From Clostridia bacterium (GTDB taxonomy: Bacteria > Bacillota > Clostridia > Oscillospirales > Acutalibacteraceae), in contig JAFQSY010000020.1 in the NCBI GenBank assembly GCA_017409265.1, positions 1 to 64,000 of the forward strand: a stretch of DNA of 64,000 bases, read 5' to 3'. Positions 44,179-53,078 of this stretch are shown here, piece after piece (within the stretch, counting starts at the first letter, position 1; each line of letters opens with the position of its first letter). The notes under the pieces were generated by a model. The model saw nothing but the letters and a program-made list of their open reading frames with translations, had not been told where the DNA came from and did not search any database. The position numbers were made by a program, and so were the translations under genes.

Positions 44179-44826
44179 ATGAAAAAATATAGTGTTGTTC
44201 TTTTTGACCTTGACGGTACTCTGACTGACCCCGGCATAGGAATAACCAATTCCGTAATGCATGCTTTGAAAAAATACGGAATTGAGGTTGAGGACAGAGC
44301 TGAACTTTATAAATTTGTCGGGCCTCCGCTAATTGATTCCTTTGAAAGATATTACGGATTTTCTCATGATGAGGCGGTTAAGTCCGTTGCTTATTACAGA
44401 GAATATTACAGGGATAAAGGTATGTTTGAAAACTCGGTTTATGATGGGATTGAAGATTTGCTGAAAAGACTCTGCGAAAAAGGTAAAAATATAATTCTTG
44501 CAACCTCAAAGCCGGAGCCTTTTGCAAAAGAAATTCTCCGCCATTTTGATCTTGAAAAGTATTTTTTCTTTGCTGCAGGCAGCACCATGGACGAAACGAG
44601 AACAAACAAAGCGGATGTTATTGAATATGCGCTTTCGGAATGCTTGATAACAGATAAAACTTCGGTTGTTATGGTCGGCGACAGAGAACACGATATAATC
44701 GGCGCAAAGAAAAACGGGATTGATTCAATCGGAGTTCTTTTCGGCTACGGAAGCCGAGAAGAACTTGAATCGGCAGGAGCAACGTATATCGCCGAAACGG
44801 TTGAAGATATTGAGAAATACATATAA
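44179..44826 (+). CDS. HAD-superfamily hydrolase, phosphoglycolate-phosphatase-like
   Basis: 215 residues. Motif I FDLDGTLTD, motif II ATSK, motif III Lys near NKADVI, motif IV VGDREHDIIGAKKNGI. The helical cap between motifs I and II is of the C1 type. Phosphatase for a small phosphoester; relatives are annotated as phosphoglycolate phosphatase, pyrophosphatase PpaX or 5'-nucleotidase, and the sequence does not decide between them. Confidence 0.88.
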   Translation: MKKYSVVLFDLDGTLTDPGIGITNSVMHALKKYGIEVEDRAELYKFVGPPLIDSFERYYGFSHDEAVKSVAYYREYYRDKGMFENSVYDGIEDLLKRLCEKGKNIILATSKPEPFAKEILRHFDLEKYFFFAAGSTMDETRTNKADVIEYALSECLITDKTSVVMVGDREHDIIGAKKNGIDSIGVLFGYGSREELESAGATYIAETVEDIEKYI

Positions 44827-44828
44827 AA

Positions 44829-44854
44829 AACGGCAGGCATTGAAGCCTGCCGTT
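44829..44854. terminator. Bidirectional terminator
   Basis: AACGGCAGGC-ATTGAA-GCCTGCCGTT; on the minus strand it is followed by TTTT, serving the FAD oxidoreductase gene, and it also closes the HAD gene. Confidence 0.85.
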
Positions 44855-44859
44855 CATTA

Positions 44860-46182
44860 TTATTTAAATGCGTAGTTATATACCTTTGCCCATGCCTTGA
44901 CTCTGCTTGCATTCCATTTTTTCGGCATCATTGTGCATGCTGCCGAAACATTACCCATGCGTACACCGCAATTGATGATTTTTTTGAGAAGCTCGGAGTT
45001 GCTGCATACCTGCTTTGCTTTATTGATTAAATCTTTAGGATCGAATTTCATAACATTGCCGATTCCTGTGAAATCTGCACCGATCGTAATTAAATCATCG
45101 GTAAGAATTTCTTTTTCAAAAACATAGTCGATTTCATCAGCTGTAAGTGTAAGCAGCATCAGCTTAATGCAGGCGAGGGGAGCAAGGCTTGCACCGAGAG
45201 CTTTGTAATATCCCGTCTGATAGTTCCAAAGAGTGTCTGCGCTGAAAACACCTTCTTTATCAGTAGAAACGGTGTTTGCAAGAATTTTTGCTGCTTTAAG
45301 GCTGTTTGCGATTCCCGAACCGATGAGGGGAACGGTCATGAATGCGCTGTCGCCGATGGCAGCATATCCGTCTGCAACCATGATTGCAGGCGGCTGACGA
45401 ACGGGAATTTCAACAAACTGACCGCCTCTGATTTTTTCTTTGCCGAGTCTGGGATTGGTTTCGCGGAGAAAATCCGAGAATCGCTCAACCTCTTTCATGT
45501 CAAATTCTTCAAATCTGCCGATAAGAAGGTCAGTGTGGTCGTCTTCCGATGCAATCCAGCTTATTCCCTGTATACCGCCGGGGAAAAGCATAACCTTGAA
45601 TTTAGCCTCTGCTGGTTCTTCGTCGGCAACATTAAAAAATGCTCTGTAAATATTGATCTTTTCGCCGTTTTCAACATCTTTGTCAATTCCGAAGAAAGAG
45701 GGGAGGTTGCTGCGCACGGGTGAATTCATGCCGCATGAGTCAATGATAAGGTCGCCGTAAATCTCTCCCTGTTCTGTTTTGATTCCGACAACTCTGTTGC
45801 CGAGAACAATCGGCGCTTTTACTTCGCAGTCATAAACAATTTTAACACCGCATTCAAGTGCATGGTTTATAAAATGCTCATAAATATCTCGGCGCTCCAT
45901 TTTTATTTCAAGCTTTTCTGCGGGCACGTGCTGCTGAAGCTTTTTTGTGAACGAAGGATTGAAGAATGTCATATCCTCTTTATATTCATATTTATCTTCC
46001 GGAGGCATCTTCATACCTGCGATTTCAAGTGCCTGGGGTGCAAAAATATCGGTCCAGTCATAACCGAGAGTGCCTTCGCTTTTCTTTTCATAGACGGTAA
46101 CGTCATATCCTGATTTTGCAATGAGAGCTGCTGCCGCAATTCCGCCGTGACCGAGACCTGCAACTATAACTTTTTTACCCAT
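44860..46182 (-). CDS. FAD-dependent oxidoreductase, geranylgeranyl-reductase-like
   Basis: 440 residues from the ATG at 46,182 (CGGAGG six bases upstream). N-terminal dinucleotide-binding fold VIVAGLGHGGIAAAALI with Glu at the end of strand 2 (VYEKK), RRDIYEHF, and a second FAD block AAIGDSAFMTVPLIGSGIANSLKAA. This is the pattern of the FixC/geranylgeranyl reductase-like group of flavoproteins. It may saturate isoprenoid lipids or oxidise another hydrophobic substrate. The C-terminal 100 residues are not diagnostic. Single gene with terminators. Confidence 0.8.
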   Translation of the reverse strand: MGKKVIVAGLGHGGIAAAALIAKSGYDVTVYEKKSEGTLGYDWTDIFAPQALEIAGMKMPPEDKYEYKEDMTFFNPSFTKKLQQHVPAEKLEIKMERRDIYEHFINHALECGVKIVYDCEVKAPIVLGNRVVGIKTEQGEIYGDLIIDSCGMNSPVRSNLPSFFGIDKDVENGEKINIYRAFFNVADEEPAEAKFKVMLFPGGIQGISWIASEDDHTDLLIGRFEEFDMKEVERFSDFLRETNPRLGKEKIRGGQFVEIPVRQPPAIMVADGYAAIGDSAFMTVPLIGSGIANSLKAAKILANTVSTDKEGVFSADTLWNYQTGYYKALGASLAPLACIKLMLLTLTADEIDYVFEKEILTDDLITIGADFTGIGNVMKFDPKDLINKAKQVCSNSELLKKIINCGVRMGNVSAACTMMPKKWNASRVKAWAKVYNYAFK

Positions 46183-46247
46183 ATACAACCTCCGTTGAGT
46201 GGATTTGATATAATTTTATCATATAAAAATATTATAATCAACATAAA

Positions 46248-46281
46248 AAGCCGCGCTGTTACAAATGTAACAGCGCGGCTT
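46248..46281 (-). terminator. Strong terminator after the DUF1846 gene
   Basis: A 16-bp stem AAGCCGCGCTGTTACA/TGTAACAGCGCGGCTT, followed on the minus strand by TTTTTA. Confidence 0.9.
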
Positions 46282-46286
46282 CTGGT

Positions 46287-47774
46287 TTATTTATGATAAA
46301 GTTTTTTTGTTTGGTATCTCGGCTCACAGGTGAGGTTTATTCCGATTTTTCTGTAAACATCGGAGTCAACCTGCGAAAGAATAACGGTCGAATGAGCCTC
46401 GCAGCCTTTGAGCTTTTCAATTGCATCAAGCGCTTTTTTTGCAACGGGATTTGTGCTTGCGCTCATTGAAAGAGCAATCAGGGTTTCGTCTGAATGAAGT
46501 CGGGGATTATGTCCCTTCAAGATGCCTGTTTTAAGCTCCTGAATGGGTTCTATTATTGACGGCGCAATCATCAAAAGATCTTCGGGTAAGCCGGCAATTG
46601 CCTTTGCTGCATTGAGAAGTGCTGCGCTTGAAGCACCGAGAAGATTCGAGGTTTTTCCGGTAACGATTCTTCCGTCGGGAAGTTCGATTGCAACCGCCGG
46701 CTGACCCTCGGTTGCATTGCTTCTGTCGATAGCGGCCTTGATAACTTTTCTGTCCTCAATGCTTATTCCTGCCTGATTCATAAGGCTGACTATTTTGTCA
46801 ATTGCTTCCTGCTTTCCTCTGCCCATTGCAAAATCACACATTGCGGCGAAATAGCGGCGGACAATCTCTTCTTTCGATGCTTCTTTTACTGCTTTATCAT
46901 CGCAGATTGCGTAGCCTGCCATGTTAACGCCCATATCTGTTGGCGATTTGTAGGGGCTGACACCTTCAATTTTTTCGAAAATTGCATTAAGCACGGGGAA
47001 AACTTCAACGTCTCTGTTATAGTTAACGGTTGTAACTCCGTAAGCCTCAAGATGATAAGGGTCAATCATGTTGACGTCGTTAAGGTCTGCCGTTGCAGCT
47101 TCGTATGCGAGGTTGACAGGATGCTTGAGCGGAAGATTCCATACGGGGAAGGTTTCAAATTTTGCATAGCCTGCCTTATTGCTGCGCTGATTTTCATGAT
47201 AAAGCTGGGAAAGACAGGTTGACATTTTTCCGCTTCCGGGTCCGGGCGCAGTTATAACCACGAGAGGTCTTGTTGTTTCTATAAAATCATTTTTACCAAA
47301 GCCTTTATCACTTACTATGTGTGTAACATTATAAGGATATCCTTCGATGGGATAGTGGATAAAAACTTTTATTCCGAGCTGTTCAAGCTTTTCTTTGAAT
47401 GCCTGTGCAGCAGGCTGACCTTTGAATTGAGAGAGAACAACACTGCCGACATAAAGACCGGAAGCTCTGTAAGCATCAATGAGTCTTAAAACATCAGCAT
47501 CATAGGTAATTCCGAGGTCGCGGCGCATTTTGTTGCTTTCAATGTCGCCCGAACTGATAACGATAACAACCTCAACATTCTCAGCAATGCTTTTGAGCAT
47601 CTGAAGCTTGCTGTCAGGAGCAAAGCCGGGAAGAACGCGTGAAGCGTGAAAATCGTCAAAAAGCTTGCCGCCGAATTCAAGATAAAGCTTACCGCCGAAT
47701 TCGTTGATTCGCTTTCTGATTTGTTCAGACTGACGGCTGATATATGCCGCGTTGTCAAAACCTGTTCTCTTCAA
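46287..47774 (-). CDS. DUF1846-family protein
   Basis: 495 residues from a TTG (AGGGTG box eight bases upstream), the normal length for the family. It starts GFDNAAYISRQSEQIRKRI and contains RPLVVITAPGPGSGKMSTCLSQLYHE, LKHPVNLAYEAATADLNDVNMIDP and the C-terminal EMTLIALSMS-like DETLIALSMSAS. The GPGSGK block suggests a nucleotide-binding P-loop-like turn. Structures are known, function is not. Alone in its transcription unit; divergent from gdhA. Confidence 0.9.
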   Translation of the reverse strand: MKRTGFDNAAYISRQSEQIRKRINEFGGKLYLEFGGKLFDDFHASRVLPGFAPDSKLQMLKSIAENVEVVIVISSGDIESNKMRRDLGITYDADVLRLIDAYRASGLYVGSVVLSQFKGQPAAQAFKEKLEQLGIKVFIHYPIEGYPYNVTHIVSDKGFGKNDFIETTRPLVVITAPGPGSGKMSTCLSQLYHENQRSNKAGYAKFETFPVWNLPLKHPVNLAYEAATADLNDVNMIDPYHLEAYGVTTVNYNRDVEVFPVLNAIFEKIEGVSPYKSPTDMGVNMAGYAICDDKAVKEASKEEIVRRYFAAMCDFAMGRGKQEAIDKIVSLMNQAGISIEDRKVIKAAIDRSNATEGQPAVAIELPDGRIVTGKTSNLLGASSAALLNAAKAIAGLPEDLLMIAPSIIEPIQELKTGILKGHNPRLHSDETLIALSMSASTNPVAKKALDAIEKLKGCEAHSTVILSQVDSDVYRKIGINLTCEPRYQTKKLYHK

Positions 47775-48136
47775 TTCAAAAACACCCTTTCATCCCGACA
47801 AAAACTGACGGGAAACTGCATAACTATTACTTATTATATATCACACTTCGTTTCAAATCAAGTGTAAAGAGAAAATAAATTTTAACGTTTGTTTTTGCGG
47901 TTTGATGAATAAAAATGCAGGATTTCCTGAAAGTTTTATTGTCAATCGTTGCAAAATGGAAATGTTTTGAGGACTGTTTTTATGAAATCTTACAAAATAA
48001 TGAAAGTTGCAATAATTTTTGTTGCATTTTGAATGCGTTCGGTATAGAATGATATGCAGGCAGTTTTATTCTGTAATTAAAGCAGTAAAATTTTATGCTG
48101 TAATTGCTTCGGCAATTTATAGAAGGAGTGTTACTT
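47775..48136. promoter_or_regulatory. Divergent DUF1846/gdhA control region
   Basis: 362 bp without a gene. A small inverted repeat TCCCG/CGGGA lies at 47,793-47,811 in the DUF1846 leader. GTTGCA occurs at 47,948, 48,006 and 48,021. TTGTTG with TATAGA (48,019-48,048, spacing 18) is a weak gdhA promoter. In the gdhA leader CTGTAATT occurs twice (48,071 and 48,098) and a hairpin AATTGC-TTCG-GCAATT (48,102-48,117) sits just before the RBS AAGGAG (48,123). A UUCG tetraloop stem next to the RBS may affect translation or mRNA stability. Confidence 0.4.
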
Positions 48137-49480
48137 TTGAGTTATGTAGAAAGAGTCATCGATCAGGTGGCAAAAAAGTATGCGAGAGAGCCTGAATTTG
48201 TTCAGACCGTGACAGAGGTTTTTGAATCAATCGCTCCCGTTATCGAACAGCATCCCGAATATGAAGCAAATGCTTTGCTTGAAAGAATGGCTGAACCCGA
48301 AAGACAGATTACATTCAGAGTTACCTGGGTTGATGATAACGGAAAGGTTAATGTTAACACGGGATACAGAGTTCAGTTCAACGGCGCAATCGGTCCTTAC
48401 AAGGGCGGTCTGCGTTTCCATCCTTCAGTATATATCGGTATCATGAAGTTCCTCGGATTCGAGCAGACCTTCAAAAACAGCCTCACAGGTCTCCCCATCG
48501 GCGGCGCAAAGGGCGGCTCCGATTTTGACCCCAGAGGTAAGAGCGATGCTGAAATTCTCCGTTTCTGCCAGGCTTTTATGACAGAGCTTTACAGACACAT
48601 TGGTCCGGATGTTGACGTTCCTGCAGGCGATATCGGTGTAGGCGGCAGAGAAATCGGTTATCTTTACGGTCAGTACAGACGTATTAAAGGCGCTTTTGAA
48701 AACGGAGTTCTTACAGGCAAGGGTATTCCTTACGGCGGTTCGCTTATCAGACCTGAAGCAACCGGTTTCGGTGCAACATATTATGCAGTTGAAATGCTTA
48801 AGCATTTTGAGGAAGAAATCAAGGGCAAGACCTTTGCAATTTCAGGTTTCGGCAATGTTGCATGGGGTGCAGTAAAGAAAATTACAGAGCTTGGCGGCAA
48901 GGTTGTTACAATTTCGGGTCCCGACGGATATGTTTATGACGAGGACGGCATCAACACTCTCGAAAAAATTGATTATATGCTTGAAATGCGTGCATCGGGC
49001 AGAGACAAGGTTCAGGATTACGCAGACAAGTTTGGTGCACAGTTCTTCCCCGGCGAGAAGCCCTGGGGTGTTAAGGTTGATGTTGCAATGCCTTGCGCAA
49101 CCCAGAACGAAATCAATATGGAGCAGGCTGAAAAGCTTGTCGCAAACGGTGTTCCTTACTATATCGAAGTTGCCAATATGCCCACAACCAACGATGCGCT
49201 GGCTTATCTTAAAGCAAATTGTAAGGCGGTTGCTCCTTCAAAGGCAGTTAACGCAGGCGGCGTTGCAGTTTCCGCACTTGAAATGAGCCAGAACTCAATG
49301 AGATACAGCTGGACTGCAGAAGAAGTTGATACAAAGCTTAAGCAGATTATGAAAGATATACATGATAATTCCGCTTTTGCGGCAGAACAGTATGGCCTCG
49401 GCTATGACCTTGTTGCAGGTGCTAACATTGCCGGCTTCATCAAAGTTGCAGATGCTATGATGGCACAGGGACTTATCTGA
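48137..49480 (+). CDS. gdhA: NADP-dependent glutamate dehydrogenase
   Basis: 447 residues from a TTG at 48,137 with AAGGAG upstream; an ATG seven bases later is out of frame. Full hexameric GDH pattern: GPYKGGLRFHPSV, catalytic Lys in PIGGAKGGSDFDPRGKSD, DVPAGDIGVGGREIGYLYGQY, nucleotide-binding FAISGFGNVAWG and ATQNEINMEQAEKLV. The 445-450 length and these blocks match the anabolic NADP class. It joins ammonia with 2-oxoglutarate. Closed by a strong terminator. Confidence 0.96.
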   Translation: MSYVERVIDQVAKKYAREPEFVQTVTEVFESIAPVIEQHPEYEANALLERMAEPERQITFRVTWVDDNGKVNVNTGYRVQFNGAIGPYKGGLRFHPSVYIGIMKFLGFEQTFKNSLTGLPIGGAKGGSDFDPRGKSDAEILRFCQAFMTELYRHIGPDVDVPAGDIGVGGREIGYLYGQYRRIKGAFENGVLTGKGIPYGGSLIRPEATGFGATYYAVEMLKHFEEEIKGKTFAISGFGNVAWGAVKKITELGGKVVTISGPDGYVYDEDGINTLEKIDYMLEMRASGRDKVQDYADKFGAQFFPGEKPWGVKVDVAMPCATQNEINMEQAEKLVANGVPYYIEVANMPTTNDALAYLKANCKAVAPSKAVNAGGVAVSALEMSQNSMRYSWTAEEVDTKLKQIMKDIHDNSAFAAEQYGLGYDLVAGANIAGFIKVADAMMAQGLI

Positions 49481-49492
49481 TTTTGCCTTATG

Positions 49493-49540
49493 TCCGCAAA
49501 CCGTTCTTTCGGATACGGTTTGCGGATTTTAATTTTTTTG
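49493..49540 (+). terminator. Terminator after gdhA
   Basis: TCCGCAAACCG (49,493-49,503) pairs with CGGTTTGCGGA (49,516-49,526), followed by TTTTAATTTTTTT. Confidence 0.9.
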
Positions 49541-49559
49541 ATTTATTTTTCAACAGGTA

Positions 49560-49588
49560 TTGACAAATTTTTAAAAAAGGTGTATTAT
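49560..49588 (+). promoter_or_regulatory. Near-consensus promoter with leader hairpin
   Basis: TTGACA (49,560-49,565), 17-bp spacer, TATTAT (49,583-49,588). Directly downstream is ATGCGC-TTTA-GCGCAT (49,593-49,608) and a repeated AAAGCTTT (49,611-49,627), which would form the 5' end of the transcript. Confidence 0.8.
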
Positions 49589-49649
49589 GGCAATGCGCTT
49601 TAGCGCATAAAAGCTTTAAAGCTTTAAAAAACAAAAGGGGTAAAGTACA

Positions 49650-51203
49650 ATGGATAAACTTCCGATTTGGATAACGATAACCGTTTATGTTGTTCTTATG
49701 GCTGTTATCGGTATAACACAGGGTAAAAAAGCCAAGAGCATTGCTGACCTTACAGTCGGTGGCAGAAATGCAGGCGCATGGCTTTCGGCACTTTCTTACG
49801 GTACGGCATATTTTTCGGCGGTTATGTTTGTCGGTTACGCAGGCGGAACGGGCAAGTCATATGCACTTTGGGGCATCCTTGCAGGTCTCGGCAACGCGGT
49901 TTTCGGCTCATGGCTTGCATGGAAGGTTCTTGCGAGAAGAACAAGAGATGTTTCTTACCGTCTTAAGCTTAAAACAATGCCTCAATATCTTGAAAAACGT
50001 TATTCAAGCGAAGCAATGCGTCTTTTCGCATGCGTGATAATTTTTGTTTTTCTTATTCCGTATTCTGCATCGGTTTATAAAGGACTTGCATCGGTTGCAG
50101 AGGTTCTTTTGGGAATTAACGTTGATATTTGCATGATTATTATCGCTGTTGTTGCGGCGTTTCTTCTTGTTTTTGGCGGATATCTTGTTCAGGCAAGGGC
50201 AGATTTTATGCAGGGTATCGTAATGATGTTCGGTGTTGCTCTTCTTATAATTTGTGTTGTTCGCTGTGATGCAGTCGGCGGTATCAGCGGACTTGTCGAA
50301 TATGCAAAGGCAGCAGATATTCAGCCATCTGCAACAAACGGACTTCCCAAGCTTAATGCATCTCAATGGATTTCTCTTTGGGCAACAGTTCTTATGACCA
50401 GCTTCGGAACGTGGGGACTTCCTCAGATGGTCCAGAAGTACTTCGGCATCAAAGATGACAAGCAGGCTAAAAAGGGTATAACAATTTCGACTTTCTTTGC
50501 ATTCCTTGTTGCAGGTGGCGGATATTTTATCGGTTCACTTTGCTACAGATATTTTTCTTTTGCACAGCTTAACGACCCATCTGCGGAAGGTTATATTGTA
50601 CAGGACTACATAGTTCCAAATATGCTTAAGGAATCGAACCTTCCTTCGGTGCTTCTCGGAATCGTTCTTGTTCTTCTTATTGCGGCTTCGGTTTCTACTC
50701 TTTGTTCGGTTACTCTTACCGCAAGCTCAACTCTCACAATTGATTTCATCAAGCATTTCAAAAAAGATTTGAGCAACGAAAAAACATCATTGATTATTAA
50801 GGGCTTATGTGTTATATTTGTTATATGTTCTTATATAATAGCAAACACAGACACTGCAATTCTTGACATGATGAGTTATTCATGGGGCATAATCTCCGGC
50901 TCATTCCTTGCGCCTTATGTTGTTGCTCTTTACTGGAAAAAGATGAATACGAAGGGTGCATGGGCAGGTATTCTCGGAGGATTTGACGTTGCAGTTATTC
51001 CCGCAGCTGCAAAACTTCTTACAAGCTTTACTGCGAACGAAACAGTGGTGTGGCTTGCAGGCAAAGGTCCTGTTTTCGCTTGTGTCGCAATGCTTGCTTC
51101 GATTGCACTTTGCTTTATTGTAAGTGCAGTTACAAAGTCAACAAACGAAAAGGAAACCGAATTCTTCTATAGTGGCGATGTTCATGTTGAAACAGTAAAA
51201 TAA
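49650..51203 (+). CDS. Sodium:solute symporter (SSS/SLC5 family)
   Basis: 517 residues, about 13 hydrophobic segments. The N-terminal DLTVGGRNAGAWLSALSYGTAYFSAVMFVGYAGGTGKSYALWG block is typical of SSS transporters of the PutP type, with the Ser/Gly-rich first unwound helix. Imports an organic acid, amino acid or sugar with Na+. Located just upstream of an acyl-CoA synthetase and the ior genes, so an aromatic or branched acid or amino acid is a reasonable guess. Separate promoter. Confidence 0.9.
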   Translation: MDKLPIWITITVYVVLMAVIGITQGKKAKSIADLTVGGRNAGAWLSALSYGTAYFSAVMFVGYAGGTGKSYALWGILAGLGNAVFGSWLAWKVLARRTRDVSYRLKLKTMPQYLEKRYSSEAMRLFACVIIFVFLIPYSASVYKGLASVAEVLLGINVDICMIIIAVVAAFLLVFGGYLVQARADFMQGIVMMFGVALLIICVVRCDAVGGISGLVEYAKAADIQPSATNGLPKLNASQWISLWATVLMTSFGTWGLPQMVQKYFGIKDDKQAKKGITISTFFAFLVAGGGYFIGSLCYRYFSFAQLNDPSAEGYIVQDYIVPNMLKESNLPSVLLGIVLVLLIAASVSTLCSVTLTASSTLTIDFIKHFKKDLSNEKTSLIIKGLCVIFVICSYIIANTDTAILDMMSYSWGIISGSFLAPYVVALYWKKMNTKGAWAGILGGFDVAVIPAAAKLLTSFTANETVVWLAGKGPVFACVAMLASIALCFIVSAVTKSTNEKETEFFYSGDVHVETVK

Positions 51204-51215
51204 TATAGTTAATAA

Positions 51216-51248
51216 CAGAGTGACGCAGCTTTTTGCTTCGCCACTCTG
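51216..51248 (+). terminator. Hairpin terminator after the symporter gene
   Basis: CAGAGTG (51,216-51,222) pairs with CACTCTG (51,242-51,248), with partly paired GCAGC/GCTTCGC inside a TTTTT loop. The tail is only moderately T-rich. Confidence 0.55.
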
Positions 51249-51303
51249 AATTGTGTTTTCATATATCAAATTAATTATCAAAAACATTTAAGGAATGATA
51301 AAA

Positions 51304-52950
51304 ATGCCTATTACAGAATTTCTTGAACAAAATGCAAAGCTTTATTCAAATGATACAGCTCTTGTTGAAATTAACCCTGAGCTTCAGGGTAAAAGCCGTG
51401 TCACATGGCGCGAATATTCGCTTATTGAGCAGGGCGCAAACGGTGACGGAAGAAGCGAAATTACATGGGAAGAATTCGATAAAAGAGCAAACCGTTTTGC
51501 AAATCTTCTTCTTTCACGCGGAATAAAGAAGGGAGACAGAGTCGCAATCCTTCTTATGAACTGCATAGAATATTTACCGATTTATTTCGGCATTCTTAAA
51601 ACGGGTGCACTCGTTGTGCCTCTCAATTACCGTTACACGGCAGATGAAATCAAATACTGCCTCAAGCTTTCCGAAAGTGATGCAATTGTTTTCGGCCCCG
51701 AGTTTACAGGACGTATGGAGCAGATAAGCGACCGCATTCCCGATGTAAGACTTAAGTTTTATCTCGGCGGCGATTGTCCCACATTTGCAGAGAGCTATAA
51801 TAAGCTTGTTACATATTGCACATCCAAAAAGCCTGATGTTGCGGTTACCGATAATGAATATGCCGCGATTTATTTCTCTTCGGGAACAACAGGATTCCCC
51901 AAGGCAATTCTTCATGCACACAAGGCACTTGTTCATTCCTGCAGGGTTGAACAGAATCACCACTCGCAGTCAAAAGACGATGTTTTTCTTTGTATTCCGC
52001 CTCTTTATCATACGGGTGCAAAAATGCACTGGTTCGGTTCACTTCTTGTCGGCGGAAAAACCGTTCTTCTCAAAGGCGCAAAGCCCGAATGGATTATAAA
52101 AGCTGTTTCGGAAGAAAAATGCACAATTGTCTGGCTTCTTGTTCCCTGGGCGCAGGATATCCTTGATGCAATTGACAGAGGCGATATAGAAACCGAGCGT
52201 TATAATCTTTCTCAATGGAGACTTATGCATATCGGTGCACAGCCTGTTCCTCCCAGTCTTATCAAAAGATGGCTTGAAAAATTCCCGAATCATCAGTATG
52301 ATACAAACTACGGATTGAGTGAATCAATCGGTCCCGGCTGCGTTCATCTCGGAGTTGAGAATGTTCATAAGGTCGGAGCAATCGGCAAGGCAGGCTATGG
52401 CTGGGAAACAAAGATTGTTGATGAAAACGGCGAAGAGGTTGCAAAGGGCGATGTCGGTGAGCTTGCGGTTAAGGGTCCCGGTGTAATGCTTTGCTATTTC
52501 AACGACGAAAAAGCAACCAACGAGGTTCTTCACGGTGATTGGCTATTTACGGGCGATATGGCGCAGGAGGATGAAGACGGCTTCATTTATCTTGTTGACC
52601 GTAAAAAGGATGTTATCATTTCCGGCGGTGAAAATCTCTATCCCGTTCAGATTGAGGATTTCCTGCGTAAGCACGATGCAATCAAGGATGTTGCAGTCAT
52701 TGGACTTCCCGATGCAAGACTCGGAGAAATTGCGGCAGCAATTATTGAACTCAAAGAGGGCTGTAAGGCAGATGAGGATGATATCAACGATTTTTGCCGT
52801 GACCTTCCGAGATATAAGCGTCCTCACAAGCTGATTTTTGCCGAAGTACCCAGAAACCCGACCGGTAAAATCGAAAAGCCGAAGCTTCGCAAAATTTACT
52901 GCGGTGAAAGCTTGGTTGCTTCTCAGGTTGAAATGAAGCTTGATAAATAA
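51304..52950 (+). CDS. Acyl-CoA synthetase (AMP-forming, ANL superfamily)
   Basis: 548 residues from the ATG at 51,304; an ATG nine bases earlier sits on the RBS (AAGGA). Adenylate motif IYFSSGTTGFPKAILHAHKAL, A5 region NYGLSESIGPG, A7/A8 LFTGDMAQEDEDGFIYLVDRKKDVIISGGENLYP and the final Lys in NPTGKIEKPKLRK. It activates a carboxylic acid to the CoA thioester through an acyl-adenylate. A 40-residue insertion (about 22-60) before the usual N-terminal block is odd. Upstream of iorAB, it could consume or supply the aryl-acetate produced there. Confidence 0.88.
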   Translation: MPITEFLEQNAKLYSNDTALVEINPELQGKSRVTWREYSLIEQGANGDGRSEITWEEFDKRANRFANLLLSRGIKKGDRVAILLMNCIEYLPIYFGILKTGALVVPLNYRYTADEIKYCLKLSESDAIVFGPEFTGRMEQISDRIPDVRLKFYLGGDCPTFAESYNKLVTYCTSKKPDVAVTDNEYAAIYFSSGTTGFPKAILHAHKALVHSCRVEQNHHSQSKDDVFLCIPPLYHTGAKMHWFGSLLVGGKTVLLKGAKPEWIIKAVSEEKCTIVWLLVPWAQDILDAIDRGDIETERYNLSQWRLMHIGAQPVPPSLIKRWLEKFPNHQYDTNYGLSESIGPGCVHLGVENVHKVGAIGKAGYGWETKIVDENGEEVAKGDVGELAVKGPGVMLCYFNDEKATNEVLHGDWLFTGDMAQEDEDGFIYLVDRKKDVIISGGENLYPVQIEDFLRKHDAIKDVAVIGLPDARLGEIAAAIIELKEGCKADEDDINDFCRDLPRYKRPHKLIFAEVPRNPTGKIEKPKLRKIYCGESLVASQVEMKLDK

Positions 52951-52992
52951 AAAATAATTGTTTGTTCATGTATCTTTTATGCTAATTTTCTA

Positions 52993-53021
52993 TTGTAATT
53001 TGCCTTTTAAGATATTATAAT
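52993..53021 (+). promoter_or_regulatory. Sigma-A promoter of the iorAB-paaK-ACT operon
   Basis: TTGTAA (52,993-52,998), 17-bp spacer, TATAAT (53,016-53,021), 57 bp before iorA. Confidence 0.75.
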
Positions 53022-53078
53022 CTATATTAGAACAATGTTTATATAACTTTGTGTTATACTTTATAGGAGGAAATCCAG

